NCBI GenBank assembly: GCA_003427395.1
Contig: BFEA01000020.1
Span: 4,460,266-4,487,495 of the forward strand
Source of the DNA: Chara braunii
Taxonomy: Eukaryota; Streptophyta; Charophyceae; Charales; Characeae
Length of the DNA stretch: 27,230 nt
Reading direction: 5' to 3'
Positions within the stretch are counted from its first letter, which is position 1. Each line of letters opens with the position of its first letter. The notes under the pieces are model-generated. The model saw nothing but the letters and a program-made list of their open reading frames with translations, did no database searches and had not been told where the DNA came from. Shown piece by piece: positions 1-8,825 of this stretch. A program made the position numbers and the translations under genes.

Positions 1-331
1 GGGGTGTTGGCAGGCACTTACCTGCTCTGCACTCTGTAGTTCAGGCAGCAAAGCACGTGTCTTGCAGCAAATCAACCAGCACATTTAACTAGCAGACATG
101 CAGAGTTGCAAACAGTGCAAAGCAGGTACAAGACCAAAGAAACAGAGAATTTTTTTTTGAAAAAAGTAAGATTAACTTTAAACTTTGAACTTTGGATTTA
201 GTAATTTAAGTTCATAACTTCATATAGAACTTAAAAGTTTGAACTTCTCAAAAAGAAAGAAGAAAGAAAAAAACTAAATCTAAAAGAGAGTCTAAAAGAA
301 ACTACAAAAAAAGGATAAAAAAAATAAAAAA

Positions 332-362
332 ACGTACCTCTATGAGAAAACGGCTGCCCGTT
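332..362. repeat. Dispersed repeat module, copy 1
   Basis: This copy reads TACCTC, then GAAAACGG, then CTGCCCGTT after an A-rich tract. A second copy at 825-856 keeps the same order and the same A-rich upstream context. The similarity is visible by eye, but the family is unknown. Confidence 0.5.
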
Positions 363-824
363 GACATGCTCGTTGACATGGGCGCCTGCTGCAACCTTGG
401 GGACTTCCAGTCCCCATCATTGCTAAGAGCGGCATCTGGCGCTTCACTTTTTTCTGTTTTCTGCAGTCACAGCCCGTTTGAACGGGCGCTGAACCAGTTT
501 CTTGAAAACGTGTGGAAAAAAAAATAAAATAAGAAAAATATGGTAGTGTATATTTCCATGTTCTAGCGGTAGATTCATTCGATTTTGCTTCCTATTGGTG
601 GATGTAGCCAGCCCGTTCATGGAAACGAACAGGCACTTCTAGTAACCATAATCAAAAAGAAAACAAAGAAAATCTAAAAAGAAATAATGAATTAAAAAAA
701 AAAAAAAACTAAAGAAAATCTAAGGCAAATCTAAAAAGGAAAAAAAAAAAAAGAAATTCTAAAAAAAGGAAATAACGAATTTAAAAAAGAAAAAGAAAAA
801 AAAAAACGAAAAGAAGAAAAAAAA

Positions 825-865
825 CTTACCTCGCTACAGGAAAACGGTTGCCCGTTAAAACGGGC
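825..865. repeat. Dispersed repeat module, copy 2, with GCCCGTT palindrome
   Basis: This is the second copy of the module at 332-362. It ends in the near-palindrome GCCCGTTAAAACGGGC (850-865). A similar near-palindrome, GCCCGTTTGAACGGGC, lies at 472-487. Confidence 0.5.
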
Positions 866-1016
866 ACCATCGTCTGAATTGGGATTGGAAGCCCCATGGT
901 AACCGCGCGGACGCTCGGACTGGGTTGCAGACAGTCCGGTGTCCGCTGTCTGCTGTCCGGTGTCCGGTCCCCATGTCCGGATGGAGGCCCCTGGGGCAAA
1001 ATCAAAAAAAAAAAAT

Positions 1017-1054
1017 GGGGCGGCCCAGGACGTTTGTTGGGTCCTAGCCGCCCC
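1017..1054. other. GC-rich hairpin
   Basis: GGGGCGGCCCAGGAC (1017-1031) faces GTCCTAGCCGCCCC (1041-1054) across a 9-nt loop. The arms pair except for a one-base bulge or mismatch in the middle. An outer inverted repeat, CCATGTCCGG (971-980) with CCGGACATGG (1097-1106), brackets it. No function can be assigned. Confidence 0.6.
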
Positions 1055-1216
1055 TTGAAAAATAATGGGGTGATTTTTAAGTGTCCTTTCTCCCCACCGG
1101 ACATGGTTTAGAGGTCCAGACACAAGACACTGCAGGTTTTTGAGGTGGCGGGTTTCGCACAGGCCGCAATTTCAAAGCGGCCGTTTCGACATGGCGCCCG
1201 GCGCTGCTGCCTGTTA

Positions 1217-1249
1217 GGGGGGGGGAGAGAGAGAGAGAGAGAGAGAGAG
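1217..1249. repeat. G-run plus (GA)n microsatellite
   Basis: A run of nine G runs directly into about twelve GA units. Similar G-run/GA compounds occur near 17.77 kb. Confidence 0.9.
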
Positions 1250-1728
1250 CACTGACGGTGCTGCCAGTCTAAAGACTATGAGGTTCTGAATTGAACTGCC
1301 ACGCCCCATTCGTTTTGAGAACGGGCAGCAGTCTTAGGGCTGCACGCCTGAAAACGACAGCCACCCTGCGCCAGATACAGGTGCGGGGCAGGGGGTAGAA
1401 GACCCTGCTGAGCTTGACTGTAGTTCGACTCTGTGAAATAACTTGGGGAGCTTGAGAGTGGTCGTTCGTCTCAGAACGACGGGTTGCCCCTCACAAGAAA
1501 AGGAGGGGGTAGAAAGAAAAGAAAAAAAAGGAGAAAAGGAAAGAAAAAAGATTGTGGGATAGGTGCAGGGGGTGGAAGGTTCAGTGGGAAAAAACTGCAA
1601 CTGTTCATTTTGAACAGGTTGCAGCAAATAGCTGAATACAACCATTTTCAGAAGCATGTGGCCTAGGAGAAAGGCCGGGTGCTTCTGGGTATTCAGGATC
1701 TTGGTTTCCTTAGGGGAACATCAAGATT

Positions 1729-1764
1729 CTTGACCCTTGATCGTGGCTCAGATCAAGGGCCAAG
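1729..1764. other. Long hairpin
   Basis: CCCTTGATC (1734-1742) and GATCAAGGG (1751-1759) pair perfectly around an 8-nt loop. After one A/C mismatch, CTTG and CAAG extend the stem on both sides. There is no coding context. Confidence 0.6.
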
Positions 1765-1879
1765 GCCAGTTACGAATTCTGGCTGAGGGCAAAGTAGCTG
1801 CCCACATCCATCAGTCTGGCTATAAGAGCCAGCATTCAACCCAGCAGCCAAGCACTTCTTGGCAATGTTGTTGAGCCAT

Positions 1880-2035
1880 TCACTGGGGTGAATGCTGGCA
1901 GATTGTTGTTGAAGAGAGCAGGAGTGTTGCTGCTGGGGGAGAGTGAAAGTGCTGGTGGAAGGGAGATGTTGCTGGTGGAGTGGTGGTCTGCTGGTGAAGG
2001 TGTTGGAGGTCTGCAAGAGCACTAGAGGAGGAGGG
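1880..2035. repeat. Degenerate GCTGGTGGA-type short repeat
   Basis: Variants of TGCTGGTGGA recur several times on the plus strand. Open frames on the minus strand here are rich in Gln, Ser, Thr and His, as such a repeat would give, so I do not call a gene. Confidence 0.4.
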
Positions 2036-2158
2036 AATCCATAGCCGAAGTTGGGAGCTCACTGCCCCACCTCTGCGTGGTGTTGCGGCCGGTAGGCTAC
2101 GTCGGGTTTGGATGGTGCAGTGAACGGGTGGGTTATGATGCTGAAATCTTGCCTCGGC

Positions 2159-2310
2159 GGCAACCTTTTTTTTGGCATGGAGGCAGCGGCACTGTTAGTG
2201 GGGAAGTGCTGGCATTTTTTTTGTACGGCAGCAACAACACTTTCAGTGGGGTTATGCTGCCATTTTTCTTGGCTCGACTGCAACCTTTTTTTTATAGCGG
2301 GGAAATATTG
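2159..2310. repeat. Degenerate ~50-bp tandem repeat with T8 blocks
   Basis: Three diverged units (starting near 2159, 2211 and 2259) each combine a T-rich block, a GGCAGC- or GGCTCGA-like stretch, an AGTGGGG or AGCGGGG motif and a TGCTG-like end. The unit structure also makes the overlapping reading frames on both strands look repetitive, so those frames are treated as artefacts. Confidence 0.5.
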
Positions 2311-2777
2311 TCGGACTGCCAGCTCGGCGACATCAAGGTCTCCCTAAGGGGAATTGCTGCCGTTCGACGGCATGGTAGTGGCGCATCTCATCAAGTCAAA
2401 ACTGAGGCAGCCCGACTACCTTGTTGGCAGCATCGAGGTTATTGTTGGAAGCCAACTCCTCGTTGGCAGGAGTATGATTTTCTTACAGCGTTCGACCCGA
2501 GGTGGTCGGGATTTATTTTGATATTGTGTTATTTGATGTACATTATAATGATTTGAATTATTTTGGTTATCATTTCATATTGGATGTATTTCTGTCGGCT
2601 ATCATCGACTTCTTTTGACGTAATTATGTGTGGATGTTTTAACTTTTTTTTGACGATATGTATGAGGGACGAGGATTAATTTATAGGTTTCACGCTTGGT
2701 TGAAGTTGTCCTAGTTGAACGGCGTCCGCTTCGTACTTAGGAGATCAACGCCCTAAGGGATGGAGGACGTTCAGGTC

Positions 2778-2797
2778 CACTTGGTGTTAACCAAGTG
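2778..2797. other. Near-perfect palindromic hairpin
   Basis: CACTTGGT and ACCAAGTG are perfect 8-bp arms around GTTA. The hairpin lies upstream of the Gypsy relic in DNA with no recognisable gene. Confidence 0.6.
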
Positions 2798-3211
2798 TAT
2801 CTATACTACAGCGAACGAGCAAACACCCTCGGCTGACCTACCTTTGCGATTGCATCTAAAAGCTTTCGCACGTGGGAGAGTAGCTCGGTAGGGATACGCC
2901 TCTAAGGGTGGTGACAGCCCCTTAGGGAAGGCAAGTTGTGCCCCACAGGAACCTATCCTATCGTAGGGGACCGCGGGAAGTACAGTTGGCGCACCCGACT
3001 AGAGCAGCGAAGGGACGACGCGACCTTGCCCGCCTGGGCGGTTCGCGGGGTTATTGTGCGTCGTTCCCAAGTTGTCTCTATTTTGGTTTCGTTTAACTCC
3101 CGCATGACATGGTCGGGAGGGCTCTCGCCATTGTGGAAAACGCAGGAGCTGATGCGCTCGACAATGGATGGATAATCGGCAGTGTCAAGTGCAGCACTGT
3201 GACACACATCA

Positions 3212-3577
3212 TTGCATGGTGTCCCCTCATTCGTAACCCAAAAGGAAACAGTCAGTACTGAGTTGGTGGGTTTGGACAAAGGTAAGGCGCTGACAACCCC
3301 TTTCAACCCCCCAACTCGCAAAGCAAAGGATGGCTCTTCTTCGGCCCATCACCAGAACACCCTTTATGAACTTGGTTGTGAACTCGTTGCTTTAGAAAGT
3401 TCATGGGCTAAGAAAGCAAAGTCTAAGGGTGAATTGATGATTATTGACGTAGAGATTTCTAACACACGTGTAGGTGCCCTATTAGATTATAGGTCTACAC
3501 GGTCCTATATCTCACAAGACCTTCTGAGACCTATCACATTTATGCTTGCTGATCAAAGCACGATAATTGTCTCTTAG
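3212..3577 (+). pseudogene. Gypsy gag-end/aspartic protease relic
   Basis: This 121-codon open stretch ends at a TAG. From about residue 74 (GELMIIDVEI) it follows the pepsin-like protease fold of retroelements: a strand, then the active-site loop ALLDYRSTRSYIS, then a helix (QDLLRP). Known family members carry D-S/T-G at that loop. Here the Asp is kept but the next two positions read Tyr-Arg, so the catalytic triad is broken. The first part is probably the end of gag or a linker. The first ATG is unlikely to be a natural start, because the frame is a fragment of a polyprotein. After the TAG the same reading frame continues as plausible protease sequence until two adjacent stops near 3670. 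Confidence 0.65.
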
Positions 3578-4578
3578 TTTGAAAATCCTCTGAAATGTTA
3601 CTTCATAACTAGAAAGGGAAAAGTAATATTGCATGAAGTAAACCTTCATCGTAGAAAAGAATCTGCCTTTTGATAGATTCTGTTAATACATTGGCACGAT
3701 GAGGTCGACCCGAAAGTCAAGTTAAAAGACCAGATTGTCAAATTGAAGGATAAAAAACCCAAAACGGAGTCAATAAAATTGTTTCACAAGTCTGATTCTG
3801 ACTTTGTCACCGACTTTCTTTTGTACGAGTCTACCTGTCTTTCGAAGTACGGTCTCGAAAAAAAGTTGGCATATGATGTGATGATGGTACTCGTCAAAAG
3901 AGTTGGCGAATGTTCTTCGTCCTATCCACCTTCTATTGATAAATTACTTACTTAATATAAGGACTTGCAACTTGAATCGGCAGGAGTAACTAAACGTGCT
4001 ATAAAGCAAACCATTGAAACCATTCTCGAAAGCAAGATTTCCAAAGCACCAATCTACCGAATGTCCCCGATGGAACTATATAACTAAAAAATCAACTGCA
4101 AGAACTTACTGAAAAATGATGGATTCGACAAAGTTCCTCTCCCTACGCCTGCTTTATTCATACCTAAAAAGGAAGGAGAACTTAGCCTGTGCATTAACTA
4201 CCGAGGATTGAATTTCGTAACCATCAAGAATTTGAAACCCCTTCCTCAAATTAATGATCTTCTCGACCAACTGCAGGGTTGAAGTACTTTAGTAAGATTG
4301 ATCTAAAGTCAGGATACCACCAGATCGAAGTGGCACCTGAAGATCAACACAAGACAGCGTTCAGAATACGGTATGGACACTATGAGTTTGTTGTAAGGCC
4401 CTGTGGCTTGACTAACCACCCCGCAACCTTTCAGAGGTATATGAATGAACTGTTTAAGCAATAGCTAAATCAATTCATAGTGGTGTATCTCGGTGACATC
4501 CTCTTCTATAGTAAGATGTTGGAAGACCGTGAGAAACACCTACAAATGGTTCTAGGAAAGTTAAGAGAAGGTAACTAT
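3578..4578 (+). pseudogene. Gypsy reverse transcriptase relic, 5' part
   Basis: The RT fingers and palm are recognisable. A fingers segment ([19 protein letters not shown]) is followed by the conserved [14 protein letters not shown] and, after a frameshift near 4276, by [16 protein letters not shown] and RYGHYEFVV. In-frame stops lie at 3953-3955, 4085-4087 and 4462-4464. The catalytic box, normally Y-L/V-D-D, reads VVYLGDILFYS: the first Asp codon of the pair is GGT at 4492-4494. RT activity would be lost from that change alone. The frame runs to LREGNY at the TSD and is then cut by the poly(T) of the nested insertion. It resumes at 7558 in register. Confidence 0.85.
4566..4578. repeat. Target-site duplication, left copy (13 bp)
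   Basis: AGAAGGTAACTAT here is repeated exactly at 7558-7570. It lies inside the RT frame and marks the insertion point of the poly(A) retroposon. Confidence 0.9.
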
Positions 4579-4622
4579 TGTTTTTTTTTTTTTTTTTTTT
4601 TTTTTTAATTCACGGGAACAAG

Positions 4623-4675
4623 GCTCCGATCTATCGTGGGGAGCAACACGTGCTGGGAACCGGGCCCAACATCCC
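4623..4675 (-). repeat. Conserved 3' box of the poly(A) retroposon family, copy A
   Basis: The plus strand reads GCTCC-ATCTAT-GTGGGGAGCA-CAC-TG and GGGCCCA-CATCCC with a few varying bases. Copy B lies at 19396-19449, also directly beside a poly(T). Conservation right next to the tail suggests that this is the part recognised by the reverse transcriptase supplied in trans. Confidence 0.75.
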
Positions 4676-4808
4676 ATATGAAAATTTACGGAGAATTTTG
4701 AAAATTCAAAATTTGAGATACCGGAGCCATTACCCGGCTTTTGGCTTAAGAAAATTAAGAGCGACTTATAAAGTTTCTACGACAAGCTTCAGAAATAGGC
4801 AACAATCA

Positions 4809-4908
4809 GAAAATCACGTAGAACCCCCCAACCATCCTCTTTTACCTCACTCCGACAAGAAAATCACTTAGAACCCCCCAACCATCCTCTTTTACCTCAC
4901 TCCGACAA
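4809..4908. repeat. 50-bp tandem duplication inside the retroposon
   Basis: Positions 4809-4858 and 4859-4908 are the same 50-bp unit, differing at one base (CACGTAG versus CACTTAG). The near identity implies a recent local duplication. Confidence 0.95.
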
Positions 4909-5204
4909 AACTTGCTGCAGCAGTGCCACCATCTCCGTTGTTGTTGTGCCCTATTTCCATCCTACAAGTTAGCCCCCTCACTAATAGGACGCTTGATATC
5001 CCACCATCTATTTCTCCCACACACCTCTTTTTTTGAAAATTCTTAAAATAAACTGCCTATTATCTACCGAACCACAGTCCAATCCTGGAAACAAAATATC
5101 CTAACTGAAACCTCCCACTGTTTACACCTCCCCTTCAACAAGCGAAAAAGACGTTAGTCCAAGTGTTTAGTCCTCATACCAGAACTCGATTGATCTCATA
5201 CCCC

Positions 5205-5450
5205 CCTATGCTAGGGTTACAGAGCAACACAAACTTCACCAGTACCGGCCAGCCTGATTCAGACGGCAAAGAGTGCCTTCCTCCCTCGACACTCCTGATC
5301 AGCCACACGCCCCAAAGTTACAGGGAAAACCCCCCAGCATCAGCTACGTCAGACAACCTGGTTATGCCTTCCTCCCTCGACATAACTCCCCAGACCTCTT
5401 GCTCCCGCAGGTTACAGAGCAAAAGCTCCAGCACCGGCCTGCGTCGTTCC
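5205..5450. repeat. ~95-bp internal repeat module, about three copies
   Basis: The motif CCTTCCTCCCTCGACA appears at about 5277 and 5368. The motif GTTACAG-G--AA, followed by CAGCACCGGCC-like sequence, appears at about 5218, 5319 and 5411. The same module occurs once in retroposon copy B near 19742-19835. Confidence 0.65.
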
Positions 5451-6298
5451 AACATTGTCCTTCTGACGTACTGACCTAGACAAACGTCCTTTCCCCTGTT
5501 GAACCCCCTTACTACCTCCCATCTTCCAGTTCTAACCTTCTCCTTCCCCCCCGACGTTCTATCCACAATCTCCTTCGGCTAAGAAACCCCTTGTACAATT
5601 ACAAAAAATGAGCGTCCATCTTTTTCTTTTTTGGAACCCATCAAAAAATTTCATACCAGCGCCCACTATTCCCACAGGGAGAGGGGAAGAAAGGGAAAAA
5701 CACTACCCTCTCTCCCCATGGAAACTTCAGCGCCTATTGGGGTCTCAAATATTTATAAAAGGGGTCACAAGAGGCTAAGGGATTACTCCCTTCCCCCAAA
5801 AAACAACCCCCTGTTTGTTTACTGCCGCCGCCAGAAGGCGTCCCTCACCTCCTCGCCCTAGTTCAAAACAGCCCCCAGAATACCCCTCCTGCTCCCTCAG
5901 TCGTATACAATACCCCCTAGAGTATGCCCCGCAGAGCAAAAGATCCCCCTACCTTCCTGCCCCACCCCCTCCAAGCGGAACAGCCCTCTCAACTCTCACC
6001 CTGCTGACTTCAGCACCCCTTGTCCTCTCTCCCCAACCGCCATAGTTGATCCCGAAAACCAGCGTGGCCCGAAAAAGGACAACCCCCCTCCATACCGTCC
6101 TCTCAAAGTTCACACCACCCACCTTGTGTAACCCTCGCAGCGAGGCACTCCAACCCTAAGGGAGATATCCACTCCAACACCTTTGACCCTGCTCTCGCAA
6201 CATCACAAATTGAGACACCCTTGCTAAGACTAATTGCTCGAGTAAAAACTGATTGAAAAAACCTACATCGCGAATTTTTTTTTAGAGTTATGCCAACA

Positions 6299-6715
6299 AA
6301 ATTTGAATTATGAATTTAGTATCGAATTCAAGAAATTCGACGCTCAGACAGTAAATCAGGAATCAAAAGAAGTTTGAATCATGAATTTAGGATCGAATTC
6401 AAAAAAGTCATCGCTCCGAAAGGAGTTTGAATCATGAACTTCGCATCAAATTCAGAACATCAATTGAGATTGAAAATACGCTTTGATAAGATTTGCAAAT
6501 CCAAAATAGGGAAACAAAATAGGGAATCGATTTGGATGTCCAGATGGACTTACGACTCTTGATTTTCAAAACCCAAAGTTCAAGAAATCGCTCAGACAAT
6601 AAATCAGGAAATATTAAGAGAAAAAAACAAATCAACACTCAATTGTATACAAGAGAACTCGCTCAAACAGTTAATCAGGAAATACTGCGCAGAAAAACAA
6701 ATCGATCGATTGTGT
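6299..6715. repeat. AT-rich internal repeats of the retroposon
   Basis: Three copies of TTTGAAT-ATGAA-TT start near 6302, 6373 and 6426, followed by an ATCGAATTCA-like string. A second module, CGCTCAGACA with AATCAGGAA, recurs at about 6341, 6589 and 6660. No coding capacity is evident. Confidence 0.7.
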
Positions 6716-7344
6716 AATCAATTGTGTATGAGAGAAACCATAGCGATTCTAAAAACAGATCGCGAAATCAACACGAAAATTTACGAGCTAAAATAATAGG
6801 TATTAAACCAGACCAAACTATCTAGGAGTCACATCGTTAAGAATCTCATCAGAGTCATTGCAAGATCACCACTACAAAATGGGGAGAGGAAGAACACAAC
6901 TTACCCTCGACATCCCTAAACGCACCCCCCCTCTCTCCAAACCTCACCTCCTCCTTCATCGGCTGTCAAGCAACTCGGCCGCCTGTGGTTGACAACTATT
7001 CAACCATCCCAAGGACCGAACGATGAAGATAACAGGAACGCAGCTAGGATTACTATCGCAGCAAACCAAACCACGTCACGAGACTAAACCGCTGAGCCCG
7101 CCAGCCGCCCCTCGCAAGTAGCCCAAAGAGATGATGGGGTGTCACAGACGTCGCCCGCCTATAGAAGACTTGTCTTCTTCGTCCTCCCTTCCTTCTTGTA
7201 GTACTCTCCTTCTAACCCATGAAACCTCCTTTCTCCCCCCACAACATTCCTCCTCTCCAACGAGACCATGATATGAGATATTCGATAACGCCCGGACACC
7301 ACTAGCCTGCTCCTCCATGCCCCACGATCCCTCTCGCGCTTCAT

Positions 7345-7575
7345 CATCCTGTTGTCCTCTCACCCCGTACTCTCATCCTCACGCCATGCCGTCATAGCGC
7401 CCACCGCTCTTCGTTTCCAAATCTCACCAAGGAGTCAGACGTTGCATCAGACCATCTGCGGAATCTCTCTAGAAGATAACTATAAGTTGCATCAGCCGTT
7501 GCATCAGACCATCCTGTTGTCCTCTCACCCCGAACTCGAAAACTTCGGAATCTCTCCAGAAGGTAACTATAAGTT
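7345..7575. repeat. Shuffled duplications at the retroposon 5' junction
   Basis: Three repeat pairs interleave here: 23 bp exact (7345-7367 and 7510-7532), 16 bp exact (7441-7456 and 7498-7513), and 30 bp with two mismatches (7459-7488 and 7546-7575). The 30-bp pair crosses the insertion/target boundary, so it contains both retroposon and Gypsy sequence. Confidence 0.85.
7558..7570. repeat. Target-site duplication, right copy (13 bp)
   Basis: AGAAGGTAACTAT is identical to 4566-4578. The RT reading frame resumes directly after it. Confidence 0.9.
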
Positions 7576-7714
7576 CAATCCTAAAAAGTCAGAATTTGCA
7601 AAGTCTGAGGTACTCTATCTTGGACTCATAAAATGAAGAAGGACTAAAGCCACAAAAAAAGAAAATTACAGCAATCAGAGACTAGCCCAAACCCAAGACT
7701 GTCACTGAATTGGG
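7571..7714 (+). pseudogene. Gypsy RT thumb relic, ending at a deletion
   Basis: The RT frame continues with KFNPKKSEFAKSEVLYLG, the usual end of the palm/thumb. After a frameshift near 7632 it reads DGLKPQKKKITAIRD. The conserved Trp codon there is TAG (7683-7685). PKPKTVTELGS follows, and recognisable RT sequence then stops at about 7714. The remaining thumb and the whole RNase H domain, which normally follow, are missing. The next recognisable sequence, about 20 bases later, is the segment in front of the integrase zinc finger. Confidence 0.75.
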
Positions 7715-7735
7715 ATCGAATCGGGAGTCCTTATC

Positions 7736-8825
7736 ATTCAATCCTTTCAAAAGAACCCTGAACTCTTCCCTGAGTACCGAATGATTGATGGCTTGCTCTT
7801 CTTTATTGATAATAAAACCGAAGAAAGAATATGCACTCCTCAAAGCGAAGATATCAAAAGTATGGTTATGGGGGAATGTCATGATACCGAGGGTCAGTTC
7901 GGGTTTAAAAAGACATATGCCAATGTGAGAAAGTTTTTCGGATGGAAAGGAATGAAAAAGGATGTGCTAACCTATGTGAGAACTTCTCTTGTCTGCCAAA
8001 GGAATAAGTCGTATAACGAGAATCCTTTGGGACTACTTCGATTGCTTACTATTCCAAGCAAACCAAGTGAATCCATCTCCATCGTCTTTATGAGTCTCAC
8101 CAAGAGTCGAAATAGAAACAATCAGATAATGGTCATTGTTGATAGGTTCTCTAAACATGCTATGTTTGTTCCTCTACCATCGAAAGCCCGAACGGAACTC
8201 GTATTCCAAAAGTTCCAGATGCAACTGGTTTCTGAGTACAAATTCCCGAAAACATCGTCTTCGATAGGGATGTACGATTCACCGGCCATCAATGGCAAGA
8301 GCTGATGGAAGCATATGGCACAAAATTGACCATCTCATCAGGTAGACATCCTGAAAGGAATGGTCGAACTGAGTAAATGAACAGGTTGTACCAACAACTT
8401 TTGCGTATGTATGTCCGGCCTGACCAAATTTATTGGGATGAGAACTTACAGAAGATTGCAAGTGCTTACAACAATAGTATTCACACTGTTACAGGCAGAA
8501 CACCTAACGCACTTCACAACGGTTGGAAGTCAGGACATCCCATTGATGCTTTAACCAGGGAACGAGTCCAACGGTTACCCCTAGGAATAAGAGAATTCGC
8601 GATGCTGTATGAGCAAGACATAGCTAAAATAAAGGAGAATATTAAGAAAGCCCAAACACAGATGGTCAAACAAGCAAACAAGCACCCTCAACCATCTTAG
8701 TTTAACGAAGGAGATTTGGTTTGGGTAAAGTTTAATAAAAAATTCTCCCTCGAAGAGAATGTGTTTCATAAATTGCTACCTGTTTACTATGGACCCTGGG
8801 AAGTTCTCAAGGTGATAGGGACGCA
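7736..8825 (+). pseudogene. Gypsy integrase relic
   Basis: The order is a linker (EYRMIDGLLFFID), a damaged HHCC zinc finger, the catalytic core and the C-terminal region. In the zinc finger one His is Gln (GQFGFKKTY) and the first Cys of the C-x2-C pair is Ser (TSLVCQRNK). The first catalytic Asp of the D,D,E core is Val (SIVFMSL, codon GTC at 8084-8086). A -1 frameshift near 8254 precedes the second-Asp loop, and an in-frame TAA at 8374-8376 follows the Glu region (NGRTE). The core resumes as MNRLYQQLLRMYVRP. A TAG at 8698-8700 and a frameshift near 8820 follow. The GPWEVLKVIG strand typical of the integrase C-terminus is present at about 8790-8820. Confidence 0.85.

Larger units (their letters stand above)
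1..1216. other. Intergenic stretch with A-rich tracts
   Basis: No convincing coding sequence is present; the short open frames overlap A-rich or repetitive DNA. Purine-rich A tracts lie around 240-335 and 650-830. Two related modules, at 332-362 and 825-856, share the order ACCTC, GAAAACGG, TTGCCCGTT (with small changes), so part of the stretch is duplicated. A GTCCG-rich short repeat occupies about 930-980. Confidence 0.6.
4579..7557 (-). mobile_element. Poly(A) retroposon, ~3 kb, nested in Gypsy RT
   Basis: Read on the minus strand, the element begins near 7557 and ends in a 26-nt poly(A) (T run 4581-4606). Perfect 13-bp duplications flank it, as expected of target-primed reverse transcription by LINE machinery. 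I find no RT, endonuclease or other LINE domain on either strand, so it looks non-autonomous, or like a non-coding 3' part of a 5'-truncated LINE. The plus strand is strikingly C-rich around 4800-6200. The terminal ~53 nt before the poly(A) match a second copy at 19396-19449 at roughly 80% by eye. Further matches lie in the repeat units near 5368-5450 versus 19742-19850. It could instead be a retrocopy of a long non-coding RNA. Confidence 0.85.

Noticed and set aside
2077-2556. 159-codon plus-strand frame
   Set aside because: It is built on the degenerate 50-bp repeat with T8 blocks (Phe-Phe runs), with no family resemblance.
2690-3070. rRNA- or tRNA-like look of the GC-rich sequence
   Set aside because: No conserved rRNA core or cloverleaf could be identified; only short hairpins are present.
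2953-3321. 122-codon minus-strand frame
   Set aside because: It lies opposite the Gypsy gag/protease region, where the plus strand carries the recognisable protein signal.
4809-4908. CRISPR-like repeat
   Set aside because: Only two abutting units without spacers, in a eukaryotic retroposon.
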